A DNA stretch of 34,989 nucleotides from a virus, in the IMG/VR virus record IMGVR_UViG_3300012984_000026, positions 1-34,989 of that record; one strand, 5' to 3'. Shown here in pieces: positions 16,373-21,973 of this stretch (positions within the stretch are counted from its first letter, which is position 1; every line of letters starts with the position of its first letter). The translations under genes and the position numbers were made by a program. The notes below the pieces were generated by a model. That model made no database searches. It had not been told where the DNA came from and was given only the letters and a program-made list of their open reading frames with translations.

Positions 16373-16394
16373 TCCTTGAGAATTCAACAGTGTG
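16373..16394 (+). promoter_or_regulatory. rRNA-type boxA antitermination motif (copy 2)
   Basis: CCTTGAGAATTCAACAGTGTG is a second version of the actinobacterial rRNA boxA region, differing from copy 1 at a few bases. It lies about 200 bases downstream of the P2 start, so it would be in the early transcript. NusB/S10-dependent antitermination here could let polymerase read through the many hairpins of the downstream operon. Confidence 0.72.
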
Positions 16395-16641
16395 AAGCGT
16401 ACGAGCGGGGTGATCTCTGCTCTCAAGACGCTCAGTGTCTCATCGCGATGAACGCGACAGGCAGGTAACGGAGTCCGATTCCGCTTGCCCCCTCGGGGGT
16501 TGGTCCAGGGTCGCTAGGATGAACCGGTACTGAAGGCCTGCGTCGTGCCTCTCGCCGCTGGACTGCATCACTAAGGGTCCAGGGGGAATGCACGTAGCGA
16601 TCAGGCTGAGCTAAGTTCGTACGCAGTCCAATTCCCTGTAA

Positions 16642-16699
16642 GAGCCATCGGACACACCTACTGAGGCGTATGCGGTAGGTAGGTGTGTCCTCTTGGCTC
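16642..16699 (+). promoter_or_regulatory. Long leader hairpin before the first early gene
   Basis: GGACACACCTAC (16650-16661) pairs with GTAGGTGTGTCC (16679-16690), 12 bp, and an outer GAGCCA/TGGCTC stem extends it across a small internal loop. The structure ends 16 bases before the first early start codon and just ahead of its ribosome site. It may be an RNase III site or a translational control element. Confidence 0.65.
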
Positions 16700-16715
16700 C
16701 GCAGAGAGGATCATC

Positions 16716-16907
16716 ATGGAACACGCATGTGACTACTGTGACGAGGGACGCCCTGTTGAATGGGCGTACGAAACAGTCGCTCGTGGGTGGAGGTTCCTGT
16801 GCCAGTCGTGCTACGACTGGACGCCGGGCATCCAGGTGTGGGCAGAGATCTACAACCCTCTGCGCTACTACCCCACGTTCGACTACGACACCCGTACCGT
16901 CAAGTAG
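16716..16907 (+). CDS. Small zinc-ribbon-type protein, 63 residues, first early gene
   Basis: The ATG at 16716 follows AGAGAGGA with five bases spacing. A CDYCDEGRP pair at the N-terminus and CQSC near residue 30 give a four-cysteine arrangement typical of a zinc ribbon. The rest is aromatic-rich (WAEIYNPLRYYPTFDYDTR). As the first gene after the leader it is likely among the earliest expressed and may bind a host protein or nucleic acid. No family was recognised. Confidence 0.75.
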   Translation: MEHACDYCDEGRPVEWAYETVARGWRFLCQSCYDWTPGIQVWAEIYNPLRYYPTFDYDTRTVK

Positions 16908-16915
16908 GAGTGATC

Positions 16916-17134
16916 ATGAGTGAATACACCACCATACGAGGGTCCCGAGTGATCCGCGTCAACAAGGTGGGTGGGGGCACACTCGGTCACCGGTACGCTG
17001 GTGACTGGGAGGTCACGGTCACGGACTCCGGTACGGTTGTGCTGGACGATGTGATCACGACCGGTACCCCCAAGTTCTACTGCGAGGTTGCTGACCTCGC
17101 AGAGGAGTTCTCCGACGATCTGGACGAGGTGTGA
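16916..17134 (+). CDS. Small early protein, 72 residues
   Basis: The gene starts at ATG with AGGAGTGATC directly upstream, nine bases after the previous stop. The protein begins with a short strand-rich basic part (TTIRGSRVIRVNKVGGG) and ends in an acidic segment (LAEEFSDDLDEV). One cysteine is present and there is no membrane segment. No family was recognised. It is part of a four-gene cluster of very small proteins before the tRNA-like-element cassettes begin. Confidence 0.72.
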   Translation: MSEYTTIRGSRVIRVNKVGGGTLGHRYAGDWEVTVTDSGTVVLDDVITTGTPKFYCEVADLAEEFSDDLDEV

Positions 17135-17136
17135 TC

Positions 17137-17313
17137 ATGCAGGACTGCACGGACAAGTGCGAGAACCGTTGCGGCTACGAAAGTCGGGGCGGTCGCTCGG
17201 TCTACTGGTGTGGGTACGGCAAGAACACGCCTGGTGAGAAGATCCACGGCGAACACGACTGGTACTCCTACGTCCAGGGACGCTGGGAGCACTGCTACGG
17301 AACGGGAGAGTAA
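17137..17313 (+). CDS. Cysteine-rich small protein, 58 residues
   Basis: I chose ATG 17137, not GTG 17131, because the preceding gene uses the same GATCATG context with a purine-rich site at equal distance. The protein has CTDKCENRCGYESRGG, then WCGYG, and a last cysteine in HCYGTGE, six acidic or aromatic-flanked cysteine or histidine positions in all that could bind zinc. Function is unknown. Confidence 0.7.
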   Translation: MQDCTDKCENRCGYESRGGRSVYWCGYGKNTPGEKIHGEHDWYSYVQGRWEHCYGTGE

Positions 17314-17314
17314 C

Positions 17315-17416
17315 ATGCCCTACTGGCACTGGCTGCTCCTTCCGCTTCCGTTCTTGCTGGCATGGCTACTGGTAGCCATCCAGTACAAGCGTCACCCCGA
17401 GGACTTCCCTCGGTAG
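17315..17416 (+). CDS. 33-residue single-span membrane protein
   Basis: The ATG follows GGGAGAGTAAC, one base after the previous stop. Residues 5-23 (HWLLLPLPFLLAWLLVAI) form one transmembrane helix with a short basic cytoplasmic tail (YKRHPEDFPR). Such miniproteins in early phage operons often modify host membrane processes, but nothing specific can be read from this one. The first tRNA-like element begins eight bases after its stop. Confidence 0.65.
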   Translation: MPYWHWLLLPLPFLLAWLLVAIQYKRHPEDFPR

Positions 17417-17424
17417 CAACAGGG

Positions 17425-17464
17425 GCCTGAATGGCATACATCAACGTTCGAGTCGTTGACAGGC
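17425..17464 (+). ncRNA. tRNA-like minihelix TLS1
   Basis: Acceptor-like GCCTG/CAGGC (5 bp), linker AATGGCATACA, T-arm TCAACG/CGTTGA with loop TTCGAGT. The D and anticodon arms are missing. It sits between the 33-residue and 119-residue genes. A following hairpin (GGCGC GCTA GCGCC, 17462-17475) shares three bases with the acceptor strand, so the two helices exclude each other in this copy only. Confidence 0.75.
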
Positions 17465-17551
17465 GCGCTAGCGCCGCTTATGGTGGCAACGGCACACAGG
17501 GATCCGCTGATCAGCGGGCAAACGGTCAAACACACCTGAAAGGTGACCCAC

Positions 17552-17911
17552 ATGCAACTGATCAACGCCAACGGTGAGATCGTTGAATCCGGAGCTAAGC
17601 TGCGGGTTGCACACGGTCGGGAGATCGGCCAGATGTGGCTGTACTCTCACGTCGTTGAGCATCCTGTTGACGGCCACCGGGTGCATGTCACCCGTCGCCA
17701 CACTCGACTCGGACACATCCACCGGGAGTTCCACCCCCGTGTGTTCGGTCTTGAGGTGAAGGTCGACATCACATGGCAGCGCCACGTGATCAACAAGGCA
17801 CATGACGTGCGGTGCAAGTTCGATGATTACCTGCTTGCGGGTATCGTCGCACTCGTCCCGCTCGCCCTGTTCGAGCACTATCACTTGGCGGAGGTGATCT
17901 TTGGTCACTGA
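17552..17911 (+). CDS. Unknown protein, 119 residues, with C-terminal hydrophobic segment
   Basis: The start is ATG 17552 after GAAAGGTG. The N-terminal half looks like a small beta-rich domain (GEIVESGAKLRVAHGREIGQM, then DGHRVHVTRRH), possibly a KOW- or SH3-like fold by its strand pattern. The C-terminus contains YLLAGIVALVPLALFEHYH, long and hydrophobic enough for one membrane helix. It is the first gene with a tRNA-like element in its upstream gap; the gap is 135 bases, longer than the others. Function is unknown. Confidence 0.72.
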   Translation: MQLINANGEIVESGAKLRVAHGREIGQMWLYSHVVEHPVDGHRVHVTRRHTRLGHIHREFHPRVFGLEVKVDITWQRHVINKAHDVRCKFDDYLLAGIVALVPLALFEHYHLAEVIFGH

Positions 17912-17921
17912 CGTAGGGTGA

Positions 17922-17961
17922 GGGCGAACGGCATACACCCTGGTTCGAGTCCAGGGCGCTC
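17922..17961 (+). ncRNA. tRNA-like minihelix TLS2 with downstream hairpin
   Basis: GGGCG/CGCTC (5 bp with one G-U), linker AACGGCATACA, T-arm CCCTGG/CCAGGG, loop TTCGAGT. ACT follows, then a hairpin GTGACC ATAC GGTCAC at 17965-17980, then the ribosome site and ATG 17999. Element and hairpin fill nearly the whole intergenic gap. Confidence 0.78.
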
Positions 17962-17998
17962 ACTGTGACCATACGGTCACTATCCGAAAGGGTTGGAC

Positions 17999-18373
17999 AT
18001 GATCAAAATCACGGCAGACGACGTCAAGGCTGGTCTGACTGCTCTCGTTGAGCAGAAGGGGGCCGACTACGTCTACACCTCGTGGATGTACGGGTGGGGC
18101 TACCGCTGCACCTACGTCAAGGATGGCGAAGGTGACTGCGGTGTCGGCTGCTACCTGATCAACAAGGGTGTGCCTGCCTCCCGTCTGATCGAGTTCGATC
18201 AGCAGGAGTACGCGGTGGGCGCCCCCAGCGTTCTCGACGCTCTGCGCCATGAGGGTGTCCTTGACTTCGAGATCGAAGCCTCGGACATGCTGAAAAACTT
18301 CCAGCGCTACCAGGACTCCGGTCACACCTGGGGCCTTGCTCTGCGCAAGACGCTGGACAAGTTCAACAAGTAA
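17999..18373 (+). CDS. Unknown protein, 124 residues
   Basis: The start is ATG 17999 with AAAGGGTTGGAC upstream. The protein is soluble and mixed alpha/beta. It has a cysteine-containing centre (YRCTYVKDGEGDCGVGCYLINKG, residues about 37-60) and a helical C-terminus. DGEGDCGVGCYL resembles a papain-like or toxin-like active-site turn but no full motif is present. Function is unknown. The gene lies between TLS2 and TLS3 as a cassette. Confidence 0.75.
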   Translation: MIKITADDVKAGLTALVEQKGADYVYTSWMYGWGYRCTYVKDGEGDCGVGCYLINKGVPASRLIEFDQQEYAVGAPSVLDALRHEGVLDFEIEASDMLKNFQRYQDSGHTWGLALRKTLDKFNK

Positions 18374-18380
18374 GTAGTGA

Positions 18381-18420
18381 GCCCCAACGGCATACATCCT
18401 GGTTCGAGTCCAGGAGGGGC
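18381..18420 (+). ncRNA. tRNA-like minihelix TLS3 with downstream hairpin
   Basis: GCCCC/GGGGC, linker AACGGCATACA, T-arm TCCTGG/CCAGGA, loop TTCGAGT. GCT follows, then a hairpin GGGCGC TTTCT GCGCCC (18425-18441, extended by one G-U pair to 18424-18442). It starts seven bases after the previous stop codon. Confidence 0.8.
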
Positions 18421-18466
18421 GCTGGGGCGCTTTCTGCGCCCTGTAACGGCTCACACGGAGGAAGAC

Positions 18467-18868
18467 ATGAACGCTTACGAGACTGCCCTTGCGCTGACCG
18501 TCATGGCCCGCGCTGGACAGGACGGTACGGTCGACTCGCTCGTGCCGCTCGATGGGTTCGAGCAGGATGCCCTCCCCCTCACCGGATTCTGGGTGGGTGG
18601 TGTGCGTCCGTCGCTCGTGATCAACAGCATCGACGAACTGGACCGGGGTGACCTGGGATGGTTCGTCGGTGGCACCGATGCCCAGTACTTCGGTGTCTGG
18701 ACGGACAAGGAGGACGGCAAGATCTACTTCGACGCCGTCACTCACGTCCAGAAGCGGTCGGAAGCGCTCGCCCTCGGGGCGGAGCGCGGAGAGATCGCAG
18801 TGTGGGACATCCTCAACAGCGAGGAAGTCCGAGTCAAGAACGCCCAGGGTGTGGGTGACGACAACTAA
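18467..18868 (+). CDS. Unknown protein, 133 residues
   Basis: ATG 18467 is preceded by GGAGGAAGAC, the strongest site in the cluster. The protein is acidic with an early helix (YETALALTVMARAG) followed by a beta-rich middle (GFWVGGVRPSLVINSID, GWFVGGTDAQYFGVW). The two GG-containing strands look like a repeat in a small beta sandwich. No catalytic motif, cysteine or membrane helix is seen. It lies between TLS3 and TLS4. Confidence 0.75.
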   Translation: MNAYETALALTVMARAGQDGTVDSLVPLDGFEQDALPLTGFWVGGVRPSLVINSIDELDRGDLGWFVGGTDAQYFGVWTDKEDGKIYFDAVTHVQKRSEALALGAERGEIAVWDILNSEEVRVKNAQGVGDDN

Positions 18869-18888
18869 CCCCCACACTAGCCTGGGAA

Positions 18889-18930
18889 GCGCCGATGGTC
18901 GGAAGGGCAGGTTCGACTCCTGCCCGGCGC
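18889..18930 (+). ncRNA. tRNA-like minihelix TLS4 with divergent linker
   Basis: GCGCC/GGCGC, an 11-base linker GATGGTCGGAA, and a 7 bp T-arm GGGCAGG/CCTGCCC with loop TTCGACT (equally readable as 6+6 bp). The linker differs from the family consensus except for ATGG, so it is the best pointer to which bases matter. GCT follows, then hairpin GGGATCAC ACTCC GTGGTCCC (18934-18954) before the next gene. Confidence 0.75.
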
Positions 18931-18973
18931 GCTGGGATCACACTCCGTGGTCCCTTGCTTACAGGAGGACATC

Positions 18974-19396
18974 ATGGCTGGCAAGTTCGACACCGGCTAT
19001 ATGGATAACGCCCTGTTTGACCTTCAAGGTGTGATCGACGAGGCTAAGCGAAACCTGGCTGACATCGACTTCGACACCCTTGTCGGCACCGGATTCTCCG
19101 GTGGCGTCGTGATCCCGTCTCTCGCTCTCGCCATGGGCAAGAAGTTCGTCCTCATCCGAAAGGAGACGGACGACTCCCACCACGGCAAGGGTCGCCTCAT
19201 CGGCGAACTCGGCAAGAAGTGGATCTTTGTGGACGACTTCGTGTCGTCCGGCAAAACCCGCACCCGGGTGATCGAGAAGGTCGAGGGTGCGGCCGGGGAG
19301 CGCGGGCATAACACTCAGATGGTGGGTGAGTACATGTACGAGGGCTTCGGCCGCTTCCGTACGTACAACACCGAGTGGCTTGAGCCCCTTTGGTAG
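18974..19396 (+). CDS. Phosphoribosyltransferase-like protein
   Basis: The 140-residue product starts at ATG 18974 with AGGAGGACATC. Residues 84-95, IFVDDFVSSGKT, match the PRPP-binding motif of type I phosphoribosyltransferases. GTGFSGG (38-44) matches the earlier loop that contacts pyrophosphate, and LIRKE near 60-64 fits the second strand. The family moves a phosphoribosyl group from PRPP to a base or amine. It is shorter than typical orotate or adenine enzymes (about 180-210), lacking most of the hood that chooses the substrate, so the substrate is unclear and it could be a regulatory relative. Confidence 0.82.
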   Translation: MAGKFDTGYMDNALFDLQGVIDEAKRNLADIDFDTLVGTGFSGGVVIPSLALAMGKKFVLIRKETDDSHHGKGRLIGELGKKWIFVDDFVSSGKTRTRVIEKVEGAAGERGHNTQMVGEYMYEGFGRFRTYNTEWLEPLW

Positions 19397-19406
19397 GATT
19401 CAGGTA

Positions 19407-19446
19407 GCCAGAACGGCATACACCTAGGTTCGAGTCCTAGGCTGGC
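19407..19446 (+). ncRNA. tRNA-like minihelix TLS5 with downstream hairpin
   Basis: GCCAG/CTGGC, linker AACGGCATACA, T-arm CCTAGG/CCTAGG, loop TTCGAGT. ACT follows, then a hairpin with GGG A CGACGCA pairing to TGCGTCG CCC (19450-19473, one bulged A). The stems differ at almost every base from TLS1-4 while pairing is kept. Confidence 0.8.
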
Positions 19447-19490
19447 ACTGGGACGACGCAAGGTGCGTCGCCCTGTCTATGGGAGTGGAC

Positions 19491-19988
19491 ATGATCGGTA
19501 ACGCCACAGAGGCCCAGTTCATCCACAACTGGTACCACAACAAGCCGCTCACCCCGTTCGACGCCCCTGAGGGGTGGAGGCGACTGGGGTCCGGGTCCTT
19601 CCGTGTCGGCTTCCTGTCCCCGTCTGGTGTCGTCTACAAGGTCCAGCAGGACCTGAGCAACAGCCGCTACCAGACCAACGAGGGCGAGTGGAAGAACTAC
19701 AAGCGTCTGTACCTCACCTGCAAGATGCCGCGACACTCGCGTCTGCCCCAGATGGGCTTCTTCCCCATCGAGGGGACCAACGTCGGGGTCATCGCAATCG
19801 AGAAGCTGTCGAACGGCCCTGGCTGGTACGGCACGGTCAAGCTCGATGACGGCTCGACCTACAACTGGGGTGACGTCGTCGGCAACATCCAGGCGGCCAC
19901 CCGCGTGGGTGACCTGTACGGCGACAACGTCCTGATGGACGCGGAGAACAAGCTGGTCGTCCCGAGCGACCTTGGTGACACCTGGTAG
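19491..19988 (+). CDS. Minimal protein-kinase-fold protein, 165 residues
   Basis: ATG 19491 is chosen because GGGAG precedes it, matching neighbours; in-frame ATG 19479 lies upstream of that site. The sequence carries a kinase pattern in order. It has a glycine loop LGSGSFRVG (32-40), VVYK with K50, an acidic helix (GEWKNYKRL, E64/E66), a hinge-like VIAIEKL (100-106), a catalytic loop GDLYGDNV with D141 and N146, and SDLGD (D160) in the DFG position. There is no C-terminal lobe beyond this, so it is about half the size of usual kinases. It may be an active mini-kinase, an aminoglycoside-phosphotransferase-like fold or a pseudokinase. Confidence 0.72.
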   Translation: MIGNATEAQFIHNWYHNKPLTPFDAPEGWRRLGSGSFRVGFLSPSGVVYKVQQDLSNSRYQTNEGEWKNYKRLYLTCKMPRHSRLPQMGFFPIEGTNVGVIAIEKLSNGPGWYGTVKLDDGSTYNWGDVVGNIQAATRVGDLYGDNVLMDAENKLVVPSDLGDTW

Positions 19989-19998
19989 TTGACAGGTA

Positions 19999-20040
19999 GC
20001 CCCGAACGGCATACAGTGTGGTTCGAGTCCACACCGGGGC
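19999..20040 (+). ncRNA. tRNA-like minihelix TLS6 (12 bp) with downstream hairpin
   Basis: GCCCCG/CGGGGC (6 bp), linker AACGGCATACA, T-arm GTGTGG/CCACAC, loop TTCGAGT, giving the 12 bp acceptor plus T-stem length of a normal tRNA. GCT follows, then hairpin GCTGCCA TCC TGGCAGC (20044-20060), AAGGAG and ATG 20077. Confidence 0.82.
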
Positions 20041-20076
20041 GCTGCTGCCATCCTGGCAGCGCGTAAGGAGCAAGAC

Positions 20077-20259
20077 ATGGCTTTCTACAGAGAACCAATC
20101 ATCGAAGAACCACCTGTGTGCATCGTCTGCAAGACAGTCATGTACGACCGCAGGTGGGAGGATGGTCTGGTCTGCTCCGCCACATGTGCCGATCTCTGGC
20201 TCATGGCAGCGCACGGTCCGGACTACGACGTCGACCCCGAGGAGGCGCTGTATGCGTAA
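20077..20259 (+). CDS. Small four-cysteine zinc-binding-type protein, 60 residues
   Basis: ATG 20077 follows AAGGAGCAAGAC. The residues CIVC (about 15-18) and CSATC (about 33-37) form a CxxC...CxxxC zinc site. The flanking sequence TVMYDRRWEDGLVCSATCADLW resembles the small zinc knuckle domains of phage and toxin proteins. The C-terminus is acidic. Function is unknown. It is the last gene of the TLS cassette series and overlaps the next gene by eight bases. Confidence 0.78.
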   Translation: MAFYREPIIEEPPVCIVCKTVMYDRRWEDGLVCSATCADLWLMAAHGPDYDVDPEEALYA

Positions 20260-20401
20260 CAACACGACTCGCCAGTTCATCAAGCTGTCAAGACAGCGCA
20301 TGGACGGATGGGGTGGCCTGTGGTACCGTCACTATGGCACCCGTGGTCACGTTCGCGCTGGTGTCGTGAAGCTCAACACAAGATCGACAAGGTCACTGTG
20401 A
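20252..20401 (+). CDS. Basic small protein, 49 residues
   Basis: The ATG lies within the end of the preceding gene, eight bases before its stop, with GAGGAGGC in front. The protein is strongly basic (11 arginines) with a compact aromatic core (WGGLWYRHYG). It could bind nucleic acid. There is no membrane segment or cysteine. It is followed by a GC-rich hairpin that may end or process the transcript. Confidence 0.62.
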   Translation: MRNNTTRQFIKLSRQRMDGWGGLWYRHYGTRGHVRAGVVKLNTRSTRSL

Positions 20402-20412
20402 CTTAACTGGGA

Positions 20413-20461
20413 GGCACGGCCCTAAGGCCGTGCAGCCCGGCAGCATCACAGTGGTGCTGAT
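20413..20461 (+). repeat. Two intergenic hairpins
   Basis: GCACGGCC CTAA GGCCGTGC forms a perfect 8 bp stem at about 20414-20433. It is followed by CAGCATCAC/GTGGTGCTG, which pairs around a short centre. Neither is followed by a T-run; they more likely stabilise or process the mRNA than terminate it. No tRNA-like element is present in this gap, which ends the TLS series. Confidence 0.55.
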
Positions 20462-20480
20462 TCTATCAGGGAGATAGGAC

Positions 20481-20909
20481 ATGATCGTTCTTCGTGTAGA
20501 ACACGACTCGATCAAGAACTACTACGTCAACTTCCCGGTCGGCCCCTTCCAGGACGACTCGATCCTCATCGCCTTCATGGACGACGAGGAGAAGATGGGC
20601 GCGTACACTCGCGCCGTCCAGAAGCTGATGGAACACCTCAGCACAGACCGAGCCAAGTTCCCGACGCCGATGGCGGACCCGAGCCTGGGCTGGATTGCGC
20701 CGAACGAGGTGTGTGGTGTAGACTCTCTTGAGAGCCTGCACGAGTGGTTCGCAGATGCCCTCCCCCTGCTGGAGGAGTGCGGCTTCGTAATCGCCAAGTA
20801 CGAAGTCCCCAACAAGTACTGCAAGTTGGGGCGTACTGGGCAGGTCGTGTTCGATTCCAAGCACGCCAAGAAGATCGAGGAGATCACAGATGACCGACAA
20901 GACGCCTGA
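20481..20909 (+). CDS. Unknown acidic protein, 142 residues
   Basis: ATG 20481 follows GGGAGATAGGAC. It is a soluble, acidic, mixed alpha/beta protein with a hydrophobic strand start (MIVLRVEHD), a central helix (YTRAVQKLMEHLS) and a C-terminal basic/acidic helix (SKHAKKIEEITDD). No catalytic motif was recognised. It is coupled to the next gene by a 20-base overlap. It is likely an early host-interaction protein by location only. Confidence 0.75.
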   Translation: MIVLRVEHDSIKNYYVNFPVGPFQDDSILIAFMDDEEKMGAYTRAVQKLMEHLSTDRAKFPTPMADPSLGWIAPNEVCGVDSLESLHEWFADALPLLEECGFVIAKYEVPNKYCKLGRTGQVVFDSKHAKKIEEITDDRQDA

Positions 20910-21381
20910 GAACGAGTCCGTCAACGAGGCGGAGGAGATCCTCAAGGCAGAGCTTGCCCGACTCCAGTCGGGTGAGGCGTGTGTCGAAGGTGACGAGTGC
21001 CCCATCCATCACCGGCTGGACTTCGAGGAGCTGAACTCCCACATCGAGTACGGTCGGATCGTCACCTACGATGGCGACTACGTCGTGATTACGGGCGACA
21101 ACCCCGAGCTGGACAGTCCGACTGTAGTGCTCGGGCTCATCTTCGGCCTGTACTCCAAGGAGAACGTCCCGGACAAGTTCGAGACGTGCATCCTGAGGGT
21201 GGGCACCGGCTCTGTCGGTGATCTATACAAGCTGACGGCCGCCGACCGCGACAAGGCGGTTCGTTACATCCACACGCACTCGGACTGGTCTGGCTTCAAG
21301 GACCAGCACGAGTACGCCCTGATGGGCCTGCGTGAAGGTCTGATCGATGTCAGCAAGTCCGTACTCGGTAAGGAGGAGTGA
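20890..21381 (+). CDS. Unknown acidic protein, 163 residues
   Basis: The ATG is inside the end of the previous gene (20-base overlap) with GGAGATCACAG upstream. The first 45 residues are helical and strongly acidic (NEAEEILKAELARLQSGE), then a CVEGDECPIHH segment offers a Cys2His2-like metal site. The rest is alpha/beta (YDGDYVVITGDNPE, VVLGLIFGLYS). No family was recognised. It is coupled to the next gene by TGATG. Confidence 0.74.
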   Translation: MTDKTPENESVNEAEEILKAELARLQSGEACVEGDECPIHHRLDFEELNSHIEYGRIVTYDGDYVVITGDNPELDSPTVVLGLIFGLYSKENVPDKFETCILRVGTGSVGDLYKLTAADRDKAVRYIHTHSDWSGFKDQHEYALMGLREGLIDVSKSVLGKEE

Positions 21382-21587
21382 TGGGCTGGAAGACTGATCA
21401 GCCCGAGAAGCTGGAAGCTGTCGCCTACACCCGAGACTACTCGGCACAGTCTGTGTTCGAGGAGCTGAAGGGTGACGGCGGAGCCAACTTCAATGACACT
21501 CCGGAGTTCATCAACTACTACGACACGGACAGTTGGAAGGTCTACAAAGTCACCATCACCATCGAACCGGTGACTAGCGCAGAGTGA
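21381..21587 (+). CDS. Small protein, 68 residues
   Basis: ATG 21381 overlaps the previous stop (TGATG) and has AAGGAGGAG in front; an earlier in-frame GTG adds one residue only. The protein is polar and ends in a strand-rich segment (SWKVYKVTITIEPVTSAE). No motif was recognised. A strong UUCG-loop hairpin five bases after its stop closes this part of the operon. Confidence 0.7.
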   Translation: MGWKTDQPEKLEAVAYTRDYSAQSVFEELKGDGGANFNDTPEFINYYDTDSWKVYKVTITIEPVTSAE

Positions 21588-21592
21588 TCCGT

Positions 21593-21612
21593 CCGCCACC
21601 TTCGGGTGGCGG
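21593..21612 (+). terminator. GC-rich UUCG hairpin, possible terminator or processing site
   Basis: CCGCCACC TTCG GGTGGCGG is a perfect 8 bp stem with the very stable UUCG loop. No T-run follows, so in an actinobacterial context it may be a partial terminator or a 3'-end stabiliser. Confidence 0.55.
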
Positions 21613-21621
21613 CGGTTAAGT

Positions 21622-21695
21622 CAACACGGGCGCCACAATGGCGTGGCCCTCTAGGGGTTTGTCTGGCCCTGATCATGAGTTCTTCACCCGTGTTG
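21622..21695 (+). promoter_or_regulatory. Branched structured leader before the 80-residue gene
   Basis: CAACACGGG (21622-21630) pairs with CCCGTGTTG (21687-21695), 9 bp, enclosing CGCCA CAA TGGCG (21631-21643) and CCC TCTA GGG (21647-21656). A GATC-containing region near 21670 lies in the remainder. The closed multiloop directly upstream of a ribosome site resembles a cis-regulatory RNA. I do not recognise a known riboswitch class. Confidence 0.5.
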
Positions 21696-21730
21696 GCCTA
21701 TCCGCAGAAGCGGTCACGAAAGGATTGGAC

Positions 21731-21973
21731 ATGGCAAACATCGCCACCGTGTGGGTTGCAACCCGCTCAAAGCGCCCTGAGACTGCCCTCGAAGAGGGTA
21801 ACCTGATCGCATCGTGCCACTACGGCCCGTTCCCCCAGCAGGATGCCGAGCAGTACGCCAAGGACGAGACCATGGCCAGCGGGCAGGAGACCTACGTCTT
21901 CTGCGTGGAGATGGTCTTGAGGAAGGGGTACAAGATCCACAAGGAGGTGCACGCGTTTGACCCTGCCAAGTAA
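21731..21973 (+). CDS. Unknown small protein, 80 residues
   Basis: ATG 21731 has AAAGGATTGGAC upstream. The N-terminus is a beta strand (MANIATVWVATRS), and the middle contains CHYGPFPQQDAEQYAKDE followed by VFCVEMVLRKGY. It looks like a small alpha/beta domain with two cysteines, no membrane segment. Function is unknown. It overlaps the next gene by 17 bases and is preceded by the branched leader. Confidence 0.72.
   Translation: MANIATVWVATRSKRPETALEEGNLIASCHYGPFPQQDAEQYAKDETMASGQETYVFCVEMVLRKGYKIHKEVHAFDPAK

Larger units (their letters stand above)
14494..16715. other. Long non-coding control region between the divergent operons
   Basis: About 2.2 kb contain no frame with credible coding. 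From left to right it holds two GC-rich hairpins in the terminase leader (14533-14551, 14607-14627), a short alternating TA run near 14705, and a field of iteron-like repeats (14923-15478). A hairpin follows at 15499-15518 before a T-run. Next come an rRNA-type boxA, a 16S-like hairpin, promoters at 15991 and 16140, a four-way junction (16207-16258), a second boxA and a long hairpin (16642-16699). Positions 15530-15730 and 16400-16640 hold only short inverted repeats (for example GGACTGC at about 16560 with GCAGTCC at about 16623). Confidence 0.85.

Noticed and set aside
16444-16457. GATGAACGC resembling the start of 16S rRNA downstream of boxA copy 2
   Set aside because: Only nine bases match and the following bases do not continue into the 16S sequence; chance is likely.
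17425-20040. Minihelices as integrase attachment sites because they contain tRNA T-arm sequence
   Set aside because: Identical T-loop bases occur, but flanking core sequences differ in every copy and no integrase is present. Compensatory stem changes point to RNA. Kept only as a secondary idea for cassette exchange.
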